In this document: one piece after another, positions 57,337-64,000 of the stretch
How positions within the stretch are numbered: the stretch's first letter is position 1
Layout: every line of letters begins with the position of its first letter
Source of the DNA: Pseudoalteromonas sp. CO133X
GTDB taxonomy: Bacteria > Pseudomonadota > Gammaproteobacteria > Enterobacterales > Alteromonadaceae
DNA length: 64,000 nucleotides
Direction of reading: 5' to 3'
NCBI GenBank assembly: GCA_004208945.1
Contig: SGPE01000009.1
Coordinates: 186,001 to 250,000 of the forward strand
Notes under the pieces: generated by a model
Database searches by the model: none
Told to the model about the DNA's origin: nothing
What the model saw: the letters and a program-made list of their open reading frames with translations, nothing else
Position numbers and translations under genes: made by a program

Positions 57337-57415
57337 ACACTAGATTGTGTGAATTGAATAACATTTAGCCACAATATCTGGTGTTCTTTAAATTGCAGAT
57401 CACAAGATAGTGTGG
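57337..57415 (-). promoter_or_regulatory. Proximal triple NrdR-like array
   Basis: Against ACACWATATATWGTGT: 57337-57352 matches 12 of 16, 57369-57384 13 of 16 and 57400-57415 12 of 16. Start-to-start spacings are 32 and 31 bp, the phasing expected for paired NrdR boxes. They lie 74-152 bp before the nrdA ATG. Confidence 0.6.
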
Positions 57416-57663
57416 TCTGCGATCATTTGCAAGGGACAGAAATGCCTCTATTTGTGGATAACTACTGGATAAGCACATTGTGTTAGTGAGCATTAACCTT
57501 TGACCATTCATTGATGATGAAATTTGTAAAAATCAACTCAAGATCTAGAAAATTTACCGTTTTTAAAAATAAATTTTGACTGTTTTTTTTATCGTCAAAG
57601 AATGCTCAAAAGTAAATCAAAGCACAATATGTGGTGTTTCAGTTATCAAACAACACTATATAT
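57404..57663. repeat. Direct repeat, copy 1 of nrd control module
   Basis: Copy 1 shares its order of elements with copy 2 at a constant 585 bp offset: AAGATAG, GATC, a perfect DnaA box, a relaxed DnaA box, CATTGTGTTAG, CATTAACCTTTGA, AATGCTCAAAAGTAAA and the NrdR pair. Confidence 0.85.
57453..57472 (-). promoter_or_regulatory. DnaA box pair, copy 1
   Basis: TGTGGATAA at 57453-57461 is the exact complement of the DnaA box TTATCCACA. ACTGGATAA at 57464-57472 is a relaxed second box (7 of 9), one helical turn (11 bp) away. E. coli nrdAB is also controlled by DnaA. Confidence 0.65.
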
Positions 57664-57668
57664 TGATT
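57622..57668 (-). promoter_or_regulatory. NrdR-like box pair, copy 1
   Basis: 57622-57637 matches 13 of 16 and 57653-57668 14 of 16 of the NrdR consensus. Starts are 31 bp apart. All six most conserved positions are kept in both. Confidence 0.7.
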
Positions 57669-57907
57669 TTTTGAATTTAATAGCTTTATTACTTTGTTAT
57701 AAATGGGCTGAGTTAACAGCCCAGAACCAAATTAGATCATTATGATACTAACTAAAGTAAGTGCTTTAAGTAACACATAGCTTGGTATCTCAATAGAAAT
57801 TCTAATTTTCATATGAATTTTCCAAATATTCAGATGTATACTTGCCGAGTAGAAACATATGAGATACGCTCAATTTGCAAATTATGCGCTTTGTTGCTTC
57901 GACAGCA

Positions 57908-57957
57908 AGCGTTTTACTGACACCGTATTTTGCAGATGCGGTGTCAGTCCCTCCGCT
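57908..57957. repeat. Compound hairpin between the two nrd modules
   Basis: CTGACACCGTAT (57917-57928) and ATGCGGTGTCAG (57936-57947) form a 12 bp stem with one wobble and a 7-base loop; outer AGCG (57908-57911) and CGCT (57954-57957) can close it further. No T-run. A smaller hairpin, GGGCTG/CAGCCC, is at 57705-57722. Function unknown. Confidence 0.55.
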
Positions 57958-57988
57958 AAATCAAACTTGTTTGTTCAGCGTTATCATC

Positions 57989-58248
57989 AAGATAGAGCCA
58001 AGGATCCTATTTGGCAAGGGATAGAATTGCCCCATTTTGTGGATAACTGTTGGATAAGCACATTGTGTTAGTAACCATTAACCTTTGATCATTCATAGGC
58101 TTCCAAATTTGAAGAAATCAACAAAAGATCCAGGAAATTTACATTTCTTAAACTATAATTTCATCTGATTTTTTTATCATCAATGAATGCTCAAAAGTAA
58201 ACTAAATCACAATATATGGTGTTTCAGTTATCAAATAACACTATATAT
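57989..58248. repeat. Direct repeat, copy 2 of nrd control module
   Basis: Second copy of the module, 585 bp further from nrdA. Its distal end enters the 3' end of the HAD phosphatase gene, whose stop is at 58241-58243. Confidence 0.85.
58038..58057 (-). promoter_or_regulatory. DnaA box pair, copy 2
   Basis: TGTGGATAA at 58038-58046 is a perfect DnaA box; GTTGGATAA at 58049-58057 is a relaxed one, with the same 11 bp phase as in copy 1. Confidence 0.6.
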
Positions 58249-58253
58249 GGTTA
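58207..58253 (-). promoter_or_regulatory. NrdR-like box pair, copy 2
   Basis: 58207-58222 matches 14 of 16 and 58238-58253 13 of 16 of the NrdR consensus, again 31 bp apart. The second box covers the stop codon of the HAD phosphatase gene. Confidence 0.65.
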
Positions 58254-58915
58254 AATCCATCAATAGGCGAATGCCAATTGAAATCAGCTTGCCAATCCAG
58301 AGCAGCATCAACACTGGGTATATAGCCCCATAAAGCAGTAGCACTATACATATTGGCTGCTTTTGCTGCTTGGATATCACGTTCAGCATCACCGATATAC
58401 AAACAACGACTGGGATCAACATTGAGGATCTCAGCAGTGTGCAGTAGTGGATCTGGAGATGGCTTAGCCACGTCTAGTGTATCTCCGCTCACCACAGCCA
58501 TAGCATTACTTAAAGAAGGGATTGCTTTGACTAAGGGCTCTGTTAAAAAACTAGGTTTATTAGTCATAATGCCCCATTTAATGTCTTTTTGTTCAAGTGC
58601 AACTAAGAGCTGCTCTATACCCTTAAAACATTTACTGTGCACAGCAATATCTGCGGCGTAGTAGTCAAGAAGCTGCTGGCGCAAGGTGAGCTGTTCAAGT
58701 TCGGGCCATTTATCACCAAAGCCTACTTCTAATAATGCATTTGCACCATTAGAAGCAGCGGGGCGATAAACATGCTCAGCAACAGGCGCCACATTGGCAT
58801 CAGCTAACACACGGTTTAATGCGCCACCTAAGTCATCTGCGGTATCGAGTAGTGTGCCATCTAAATCAAAGATAAAGGCATCGAAATCGATAGAGGGTGT
58901 TTGTACACCACTCAT
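58241..58915 (-). CDS. HAD-IA phosphatase, MupP/Gph-like
   Basis: Cytoplasmic HAD-superfamily hydrolase of 224 residues. Motif I is FDLDGTLLDTADDLGGALN, motif II lies in GIMTNKPSFLTEPLVKAI, and motif III/IV in KPSPDPLLHTAEIL...YIGDAERDIQAAKAANM. It could be phosphoglycolate phosphatase (Gph) or N-acetylmuramic acid 6-phosphate phosphatase (MupP); the ubiG neighbour recalls the ubiG-mupP pair of Pseudomonas, which I favour slightly. ATG overlaps the ubiG stop (TGATG), so the two are co-translated. Its stop lies inside the distal nrd control module. Confidence 0.88.
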   Translation of the reverse strand: MSGVQTPSIDFDAFIFDLDGTLLDTADDLGGALNRVLADANVAPVAEHVYRPAASNGANALLEVGFGDKWPELEQLTLRQQLLDYYAADIAVHSKCFKGIEQLLVALEQKDIKWGIMTNKPSFLTEPLVKAIPSLSNAMAVVSGDTLDVAKPSPDPLLHTAEILNVDPSRCLYIGDAERDIQAAKAANMYSATALWGYIPSVDAALDWQADFNWHSPIDGFNHI

Positions 58916-59625
58916 CAGGCTAGTTTCTCAAAGTGAAGAATGTAATTAACACTGACATCATCATTTAAGCTGTACTGCTTAGAAAACGGATTATAGGTAA
59001 GGCCTGTACTGGCTCTTACTTTTAACCCCGCTTCCTCTGCCCACGCAATAAGCTGAGCAGGTTTTATAAACTTCTTATGGTCATGAGTACCTTCGGGCAC
59101 CATTTTTAAAAGCTTTTCAGCGCCAACAATGGCAAATAAGTATGCTTTCGGGGTTTTATTTAATGTTGAAAAGAATACATCAGCACCTGGTTTGGCAAGT
59201 TCTGCTACAGCACGAATAATAGAAGCAGGATCTGGAACATGCTCCAGCATTTCCATACAGGTGATCACATCAAAGCGAGCAGGATGCTCAGCCGCAAACT
59301 CTTCTGCGGGTACTTTAATATAATCAACGGGCACGCCGGTTTCCAAACTGTGTAGTTTGGCAACGGTTAAAGGCTCTTGACCCATATCGATGCCGGTCAC
59401 TTTTGCGCCCATACGTGCCATGCTTTCACTTAAAATGCCGCCGCCACAGCCAACATCTAAGGTTTCCTTATCAAATAAGCCGCCCACTTTATCGGCAACA
59501 AAATCCAAGCGAAGAGGATTTATTTCATGAAGAGGTTTGAACTCTCCGTCGCGATCCCACCAACGTTCTGCGATGGCTTCAAACTTTGCAATTTCTGCAT
59601 TATCTACATTTTGATGTTCGGTCAT
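58915..59625 (-). CDS. ubiG: Ubiquinone biosynthesis O-methyltransferase UbiG
   Basis: SAM-dependent methyltransferase of 236 residues carrying out both O-methylations of ubiquinone synthesis. ATG 59625 has AGGAAG upstream and gives [20 protein letters not shown]; a longer open frame upstream is not needed. SAM motif I is [19 protein letters not shown], followed by [26 protein letters not shown] is the family N-terminal signature. Divergent from gyrA, the same arrangement as in E. coli. Confidence 0.97.
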   Translation of the reverse strand: MTEHQNVDNAEIAKFEAIAERWWDRDGEFKPLHEINPLRLDFVADKVGGLFDKETLDVGCGGGILSESMARMGAKVTGIDMGQEPLTVAKLHSLETGVPVDYIKVPAEEFAAEHPARFDVITCMEMLEHVPDPASIIRAVAELAKPGADVFFSTLNKTPKAYLFAIVGAEKLLKMVPEGTHDHKKFIKPAQLIAWAEEAGLKVRASTGLTYNPFSKQYSLNDDVSVNYILHFEKLA

Positions 59626-59710
59626 AAAAAACTTCCTCGTCAATCTGAGGCCATTATATAGGGGTAAATTAATAAATCGCAAAGATTTAGCGCCTGTAAA
59701 TCTAAATAAA

Positions 59711-59738
59711 TTGTGATAGCATGGTCTGGAAATAATAA
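59711..59738 (+). promoter_or_regulatory. Candidate gyrA promoter
   Basis: TTGTGA (59711-59716), spacer 16, TAATAA (59733-59738), about 63 bp before the gyrA ATG. Confidence 0.4.
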
Positions 59739-59801
59739 CTAAAGCTCTGAAGACGGCGCTTTGCCTCTTTATGAGTCAATACTGAAGGAATGTGAAATCA
59801 A

Positions 59802-62498
59802 ATGACTGATCTCGCCAATGAAATTCTGCCAGTCAATATTGAAGATGAATTAAAAAATTCCTACCTAGATTATGCAATGAGTGTAATCGTAGGACGTGCA
59901 TTGCCAGACGTACGTGACGGCTTAAAGCCAGTTCACCGCCGCGTTTTATTCGCAATGAACGAACTCAATAATGATTGGAATAAACCTTACAAGAAATCAG
60001 CACGTGTTGTTGGTGATGTAATCGGTAAGTACCACCCACATGGCGACAGCGCGGTATATGACACCATCGTTCGTATGGCGCAGCCTTTCTCATTACGCTA
60101 TATGCTTGTTGACGGCCAAGGTAACTTTGGTTCTGTTGATGGTGACTCTGCGGCAGCAATGCGTTATACGGAAGTCCGTATGGCGAAAATGTCACATGAA
60201 TTATTAGCTGACTTAGAAAAAGAAACGGTTGATTACGTACCTAACTACGACGGTACTGAGCAAATTCCTGACGTATTACCTACAAAAGTACCTAACTTAT
60301 TAGTGAACGGTTCTTCAGGTATCGCGGTTGGTATGGCAACAAACATTCCGCCTCATAACTTAACAGAAGTTATCAATGGTTGTTTAGCGCTTATTCAAAA
60401 CCCTGATATGTCAATTGCTGACCTTATTGAATATATCCCAGGTCCTGATTTCCCGACTGCGGCGATTATCAATGGTAAAAAAGGCATTGAGCAAGCGTAC
60501 TTAACCGGTCGTGGTAAAGTATATATCCGTGCTCGTGCTGAAATCGAAGTTGACGAAAAAACCGGTCGTGAAACAATCATCGTTCACGAAATCCCTTATC
60601 AAGTTAACAAAGCGCGTCTTATCGAAAAGATCGCTGAGCTTGTTAAAGATAAGAAGATTGAAGGTATTAGCGCACTACGTGATGAATCAGATAAAGACGG
60701 TATGCGTATCGTTATCGAAATCAAACGTGGTGATGTTGGTGAAGTAATCTTAAACAACCTTTATGCACAAACTCAGTTACAAACTGTGTTTGGTATGAAC
60801 ATGGTTGCACTAGATAACAACCAACCTAAGTGCTTTAACCTTAAAGAAATGCTTGAAGCGTTTATCGTACACCGCCGTGAAGTTGTTACACGTCGTACCG
60901 TATTTGATTTACGTAAAGCCCGTGATCGTGCTCACACGCTTGAAGGCTTAGCGATTGCTCTTGCGAATATCGATCCGATTATCGAACTGATTCGTAAGTC
61001 ACCAACACCAGCAGAAGCAAAAGCTGCATTAACAGCACGTTCTTGGGAGTTGGGTACTGTTAAAGCAATGCTTGAAAAAGCAGGTGAAGATAACGTTGCA
61101 CGTCCTGATTGGTTAGCTGATGATTTAGGTATCCGTGACGGTCAATACTATTTATCTGAGCAACAAGCACAAGCAATTCTAGACCTACGTTTACACAAGC
61201 TAACGGGTCTTGAGCATGAGAAGATCTTAGACGAGTACCAAACACTCCTTGATCTAATTGCCGAGCTTTTACACATTCTTTCAAGCCCAGAGCGCTTAAT
61301 GGAAGTTATCCGCGATGAGCTAGTAGAAATTAAAGAGCAATATGGTGACGAACGTCGTACTGAAATCAGTGCAGCAGCTCACGATATTAGCCTTGAAGAC
61401 CTAATTAATGAAGAAGACGTGGTAGTAACGCTTTCTCACGAAGGTTATGTTAAGTATCAACCATTATCTGACTACGAAGCACAGCGTCGTGGTGGTAAAG
61501 GTAAGTCAGCAACGAAGATGAAAGATGAAGACTTCATTGAACGTCTATTAGTTGCTAACACACACGATACAATTCTGTGTTTCTCAACGGCAGGTCGCTT
61601 GTATTGGCTTAAAGTATATCAGTTACCACTTGCAAGCCGTGCAGCGCGTGGTAAGCCAATTGTTAACTTATTACCACTTGAAGCTGATGAACGTATTACT
61701 GCTATCTTACCGGTACGTGAGTACGAAGAAGATAAATACATCTTCATGGCGACTGCATTTGGTACAGTTAAGAAAACACCACTTACAGCATACAGCCGTC
61801 AACGTGCGAGCGGTATCATCGCTGTGAACCTAAATGAAGGCGATAGCCTAATTGGTGTTGATATCACTGATGGCACGAATGAAATCATGCTATTCACTGA
61901 TGCGGGTAAAGTTGTTCGCTTTAAAGAAGCGGAAGAATCAGCTGTCGTTGATGAAAACGGTAACCCAGTTCTAGACGAAAACGGTAACCCAGAAATCCGC
62001 TTCAAAGGTGTACGTCCAATGGGTCGTACAGCAACAGGTGTTCGTGGTATCAAGATGGCAGACGATCAACGCGTTGTGTCGTTAATCGTACCTAAGTCAG
62101 ATGGTGCAATCCTCACTGTGACAGAAAACGGTTATGGTAAGCGTACTGCACTTGAAGATTACCCATCTAAGAGCCGTGCAACACAAGGTGTTGTATCAAT
62201 CAAAGTAAGCGAGCGTAATGGCGCTGTGGTTGGTGCAGTACAAGTTGACGACAACGACGAAATCATGATTATCTCGAATCGCGGTACCTTAGTACGTACC
62301 CGTGTAAACGAGGTTTCTACGGTTGGTCGTAATACTCAGGGCGTTATTTTGATACGAACTATTGACGAAGAGCAAGTAGTTGGTTTACAACGTATCGAAG
62401 AAATCGAAGTTGATGAGCTTGAAGCCATCGAAGGCGAGGCCGTTGAAGTAGTCGATACAAATCCTGAAGAAACGGGTGATAACCCACCTTCAGAATAA
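59802..62498 (+). CDS. gyrA: DNA gyrase subunit A
   Basis: Breakage-reunion subunit of DNA gyrase, 898 residues, introducing negative supercoils with GyrB. Catalytic Tyr122 lies in [10 protein letters not shown]. The quinolone region reads [12 protein letters not shown], with Ser83 and Asp87 as in the susceptible E. coli form. The C-terminal beta-pinwheel (about 540-860) includes the GyrA box region [14 protein letters not shown] and ends in a strongly acidic tail. An insertion in the pinwheel carries a tandem DENGNP repeat (residues 717-722 and 725-730). Intrinsic terminator at 62508-62532. Confidence 0.98.
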   Translation: MTDLANEILPVNIEDELKNSYLDYAMSVIVGRALPDVRDGLKPVHRRVLFAMNELNNDWNKPYKKSARVVGDVIGKYHPHGDSAVYDTIVRMAQPFSLRYMLVDGQGNFGSVDGDSAAAMRYTEVRMAKMSHELLADLEKETVDYVPNYDGTEQIPDVLPTKVPNLLVNGSSGIAVGMATNIPPHNLTEVINGCLALIQNPDMSIADLIEYIPGPDFPTAAIINGKKGIEQAYLTGRGKVYIRARAEIEVDEKTGRETIIVHEIPYQVNKARLIEKIAELVKDKKIEGISALRDESDKDGMRIVIEIKRGDVGEVILNNLYAQTQLQTVFGMNMVALDNNQPKCFNLKEMLEAFIVHRREVVTRRTVFDLRKARDRAHTLEGLAIALANIDPIIELIRKSPTPAEAKAALTARSWELGTVKAMLEKAGEDNVARPDWLADDLGIRDGQYYLSEQQAQAILDLRLHKLTGLEHEKILDEYQTLLDLIAELLHILSSPERLMEVIRDELVEIKEQYGDERRTEISAAAHDISLEDLINEEDVVVTLSHEGYVKYQPLSDYEAQRRGGKGKSATKMKDEDFIERLLVANTHDTILCFSTAGRLYWLKVYQLPLASRAARGKPIVNLLPLEADERITAILPVREYEEDKYIFMATAFGTVKKTPLTAYSRQRASGIIAVNLNEGDSLIGVDITDGTNEIMLFTDAGKVVRFKEAEESAVVDENGNPVLDENGNPEIRFKGVRPMGRTATGVRGIKMADDQRVVSLIVPKSDGAILTVTENGYGKRTALEDYPSKSRATQGVVSIKVSERNGAVVGAVQVDDNDEIMIISNRGTLVRTRVNEVSTVGRNTQGVILIRTIDEEQVVGLQRIEEIEVDELEAIEGEAVEVVDTNPEETGDNPPSE

Positions 62499-62507
62499 CA
62501 TTGATTT

Positions 62508-62532
62508 AAAAAGCGGCTTCGGCCGCTTTTTT
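62508..62532 (+). terminator. Intrinsic terminator after gyrA
   Basis: AAAAAGCGGC (62508-62517) and GCCGCTTTTTT (62522-62532) with a stable TTCG tetraloop. Confidence 0.93.
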
Positions 62533-62567
62533 TATTAGCACTATAATTACTGGAATGAGGCAAAGTA

Positions 62568-63656
62568 ATGACTAAATATAATTTTTGTGCAGGACCGGCA
62601 ATGCTGCCGCCAGCAGTTATGCAAAAAGCACAAAAAGAATTTATAGATTGGCAAGGTTTAGGTGTATCTGTGATGGAAATCAGCCATCGCAGTAGTGATT
62701 TCATAGAGCTCACTGCTAAATGTGAAGCTAGCCTGCGTCGTTTAATGAATATTAGCGATGAATTTGAAGTGTTATTTATGCACGGCGGTGGTCGTGGTCA
62801 ATTCAGCGCAGTTCCGCTTAACCTTCACCTTAATGATAAAACCGCTGTTTATTGTGAAAACGGTGTGTGGTCAAAAGGCGCGACACAAGAAGCCGCAAAA
62901 TTCACTGCCGTTGAAAGTATCAATGTGCGTGATGATGAGCAGCAAAATGGTCAGTTTTCTATTAAACCAGCGAGCAGCTGGGAATTACCTGCGGATGCGT
63001 CGTACATTCACTATTGTCCAAATGAAACCGTAGATGGTATTGAAATTTTTGATGTGCCTTCACATCCGTCAGCTCCCATTGTGGCTGACATGTCTTCGAC
63101 TATTTTATCGCGCGAAATTGATGTGAATCAGTTTGATCTTATTTACGCTGGTGCACAAAAGAATATCGGTCCGTCTGGCTTATCGATTGTTATTATCCGC
63201 AAAACGTTACTTGAGCGCGAGGGCCTTGCAAAGCCAGGTATTCTTGATTACGCCTTAGAAGCAAAACAAGGCAGCATGTATAACACACCACCTACATTTG
63301 CGTGGTACTTAGCGGCTGAAGTTTTTGAGTGGCTCGAAGCCAATGGCGGCGTTAAAGCCATGGAAGAGCAAAATATCGCAAAAGCAGAGCTACTTTACAA
63401 TTTTATTGATAACTCTGATTTTTATAATAATAAAGTTGCTAAGCATTGCCGTTCTCGTATGAACGTACCGTTTTGGTTAAACGATGAATCGCTTAATGAC
63501 AAGTTTATCAGTGAGTCAAAAGAAGCTGGTTTATTAGCTCTTGAAGGCCACCGTATTGTCGGTGGTATGCGTGCAAGTATCTATAACGCGATGCCGCTAG
63601 AAGGTGTTCAAGCTTTGGTTAATTTTATGGATAAATTCGCCAAGGAGAACAGCTAA
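62568..63656 (+). CDS. serC: Phosphoserine aminotransferase
   Basis: PLP enzyme of 362 residues that converts 3-phosphohydroxypyruvate to phosphoserine, and also acts in pyridoxal phosphate synthesis. N-terminal [14 protein letters not shown] and [12 protein letters not shown] are typical; the PLP lysine is in [20 protein letters not shown]-terminal [17 protein letters not shown] binds the substrate phosphate. RBS GAGG precedes the ATG. aroA follows in 2 bp, the serC-aroA operon of enterobacteria. Confidence 0.98.
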   Translation: MTKYNFCAGPAMLPPAVMQKAQKEFIDWQGLGVSVMEISHRSSDFIELTAKCEASLRRLMNISDEFEVLFMHGGGRGQFSAVPLNLHLNDKTAVYCENGVWSKGATQEAAKFTAVESINVRDDEQQNGQFSIKPASSWELPADASYIHYCPNETVDGIEIFDVPSHPSAPIVADMSSTILSREIDVNQFDLIYAGAQKNIGPSGLSIVIIRKTLLEREGLAKPGILDYALEAKQGSMYNTPPTFAWYLAAEVFEWLEANGGVKAMEEQNIAKAELLYNFIDNSDFYNNKVAKHCRSRMNVPFWLNDESLNDKFISESKEAGLLALEGHRIVGGMRASIYNAMPLEGVQALVNFMDKFAKENS

Positions 63657-63658
63657 TT

Positions 63659-64000
63659 ATGGAACAGCTTCGTCTTGAACCGATTACAAAGGTAAATGGC
63701 AGTGTGACACTGCCTGGCTCAAAAAGTTTATCAAACCGTATTTTACTGTTAGCAGCGCTGGCAGAGGGCACCACAGTTGTAGAAAACCTACTTGATAGTG
63801 ATGACATTCGTCATATGTTAGGTGCACTAAAACTTTTAGGCGTTAATGTATCGCTTAATGAAGATAAAACAGTGGCAACTGTCGAAGGGGTTGCCGGTAA
63901 ATTTAAAACACCTAGCGAGCCGCTATTTTTAGGCAATGCCGGTACTGCTTATCGTCCACTTACAGCTGTTTTAGCTGCTGTTGAAGGTGAATACCAACTG
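63659..64000 (+). CDS. aroA: EPSP synthase (3' truncated)
   Basis: 5-enolpyruvylshikimate-3-phosphate synthase, sixth step of the shikimate pathway. The frame stays open to the window edge, giving the first 114 residues. The N-terminus [20 protein letters not shown] and the substrate-binding [18 protein letters not shown] match class I Aro[16 protein letters not shown] is the phosphoenolpyruvate-site motif; Tyr stands where Met is usual in LGNAGTAMRPL, a tolerated position. RBS AAGGAG at 63642-63647. Confidence 0.95.
   Translation, partial: MEQLRLEPITKVNGSVTLPGSKSLSNRILLLAALAEGTTVVENLLDSDDIRHMLGALKLLGVNVSLNEDKTVATVEGVAGKFKTPSEPLFLGNAGTAYRPLTAVLAAVEGEYQL

Larger units (their letters stand above)
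57264..58240. other. 977 bp nrdA upstream region with duplicated control module
   Basis: No convincing gene. It contains three NrdR-like boxes near nrdA, two copies of an approximately 260 bp module (57404-57663 and 57989-58248) at 585 bp offset, and a spacer (57664-57988) with two hairpins. The homology between copies is about 90 percent over the 60 bp around the DnaA boxes and lower elsewhere, estimated by eye. Confidence 0.8.

Noticed and set aside
57960..57990. attC-like or integron-type site near the compound hairpin
   Set aside because: A GTTAT core-like string occurs, but no matching inverse core, no integrase and no cassette are present.
57859..58071. Open frame of 70 codons between the nrd modules
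   Set aside because: It has no recognisable family and no clear RBS, covers the compound hairpin and runs into repeat copy 2 and its DnaA boxes; best read as non-coding.
60000..60100. Quinolone-resistance change in gyrA
   Set aside because: Ser83 and Asp87 are both present, as in the susceptible E. coli sequence.
1..64000. Mobile elements, CRISPR arrays, rRNA and tRNA genes
   Set aside because: I saw no transposase, integrase, repeat-spacer array, CCA-ended cloverleaf or rRNA-like stretch; nearly all space is filled by conserved housekeeping genes.

Overview
The window is a 64 kb stretch of core chromosome from a marine gammaproteobacterium of the Alteromonadales, most likely Pseudoalteromonas or a close relative. 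I infer this from the AT-leaning base composition, the gene content and order (pyrD-zapC-rlmKL-uup, msbA-lpxK-ycaR-kdsB, gltA/sdhCDAB/sucABCD, nrdAB-yfaE, gyrA-serC-aroA) and lineage-typical small families such as DUF2835. I saw no rRNA, tRNA, CRISPR array, insertion sequence, prophage or integron. Both edges cut genes: an NhaC-type antiporter on the left and aroA on the right.

Layout. 1-4252: nhaC end, pepN and a DUF2835 gene. 4253-11515: regulatory gap, then DUF1302 (outer-membrane protein), DUF1329 (periplasmic), a Ycf48-like beta-propeller and an MMPL/RND transporter; together they look like an uncharacterised envelope-spanning lipid or hydrophobe transport system. 11689-16575: the giant NAD-glutamate dehydrogenase. 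16644-22653: pyrD, zapC, rlmKL, a glutaredoxin-like gene and uup. 22665-25027: DUF3466 and DUF2062. 25007-32464: comEC, then the close-packed msbA-lpxK-ycaR-kdsB-pseudouridine synthase-tcdA run, convergent with csdE and csdA. 34226-45782: gltA divergent from sdhCDAB-sucAB-sucCD, the TCA supercluster, divided by internal terminator-like hairpins. 45976-50333: argA, an uncharacterised gene (possibly DUF3083) and glnS. 50419-53508: a ZnuD-like TonB receptor divergent from yaeQ. 53505-58240: yfaE, nrdB, nrdA and an unusually long control region. 58241-64000: a HAD phosphatase (MupP/Gph-like), ubiG, gyrA, serC and aroA.

The strongest new signals are regulatory. (1) The 977 bp upstream of nrdA holds an approximately 260 bp direct duplication (offset 585 bp). 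Each copy has a perfect DnaA box and a pair of NrdR-like boxes exactly 31 bp apart, and three more NrdR-like boxes lie next to nrdA: seven boxes in all. (2) Three tandem ArgR-like boxes at 21 bp periodicity lie upstream of argA. (3) Two Zur-like boxes, one covering the predicted -10, lie upstream of the His/Glu-rich TonB receptor, supporting zinc as its cargo. (4) An 18 bp operator-like dyad and a long hairpin precede the DUF1302/DUF1329 cluster, the best candidate here for an undescribed system.

Functionally, the window joins central carbon flow (gltA, sdh, suc, NAD-GDH feeding 2-oxoglutarate), envelope building (msbA, lpxK, kdsB), nucleotide supply and replication (pyrD, nrdAB, gyrA), translation and RNA modification (glnS, rlmKL, tcdA, pseudouridine synthase) and sulfur mobilisation (csdAE). 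Coordinates of motifs were read by eye; no database search was run.
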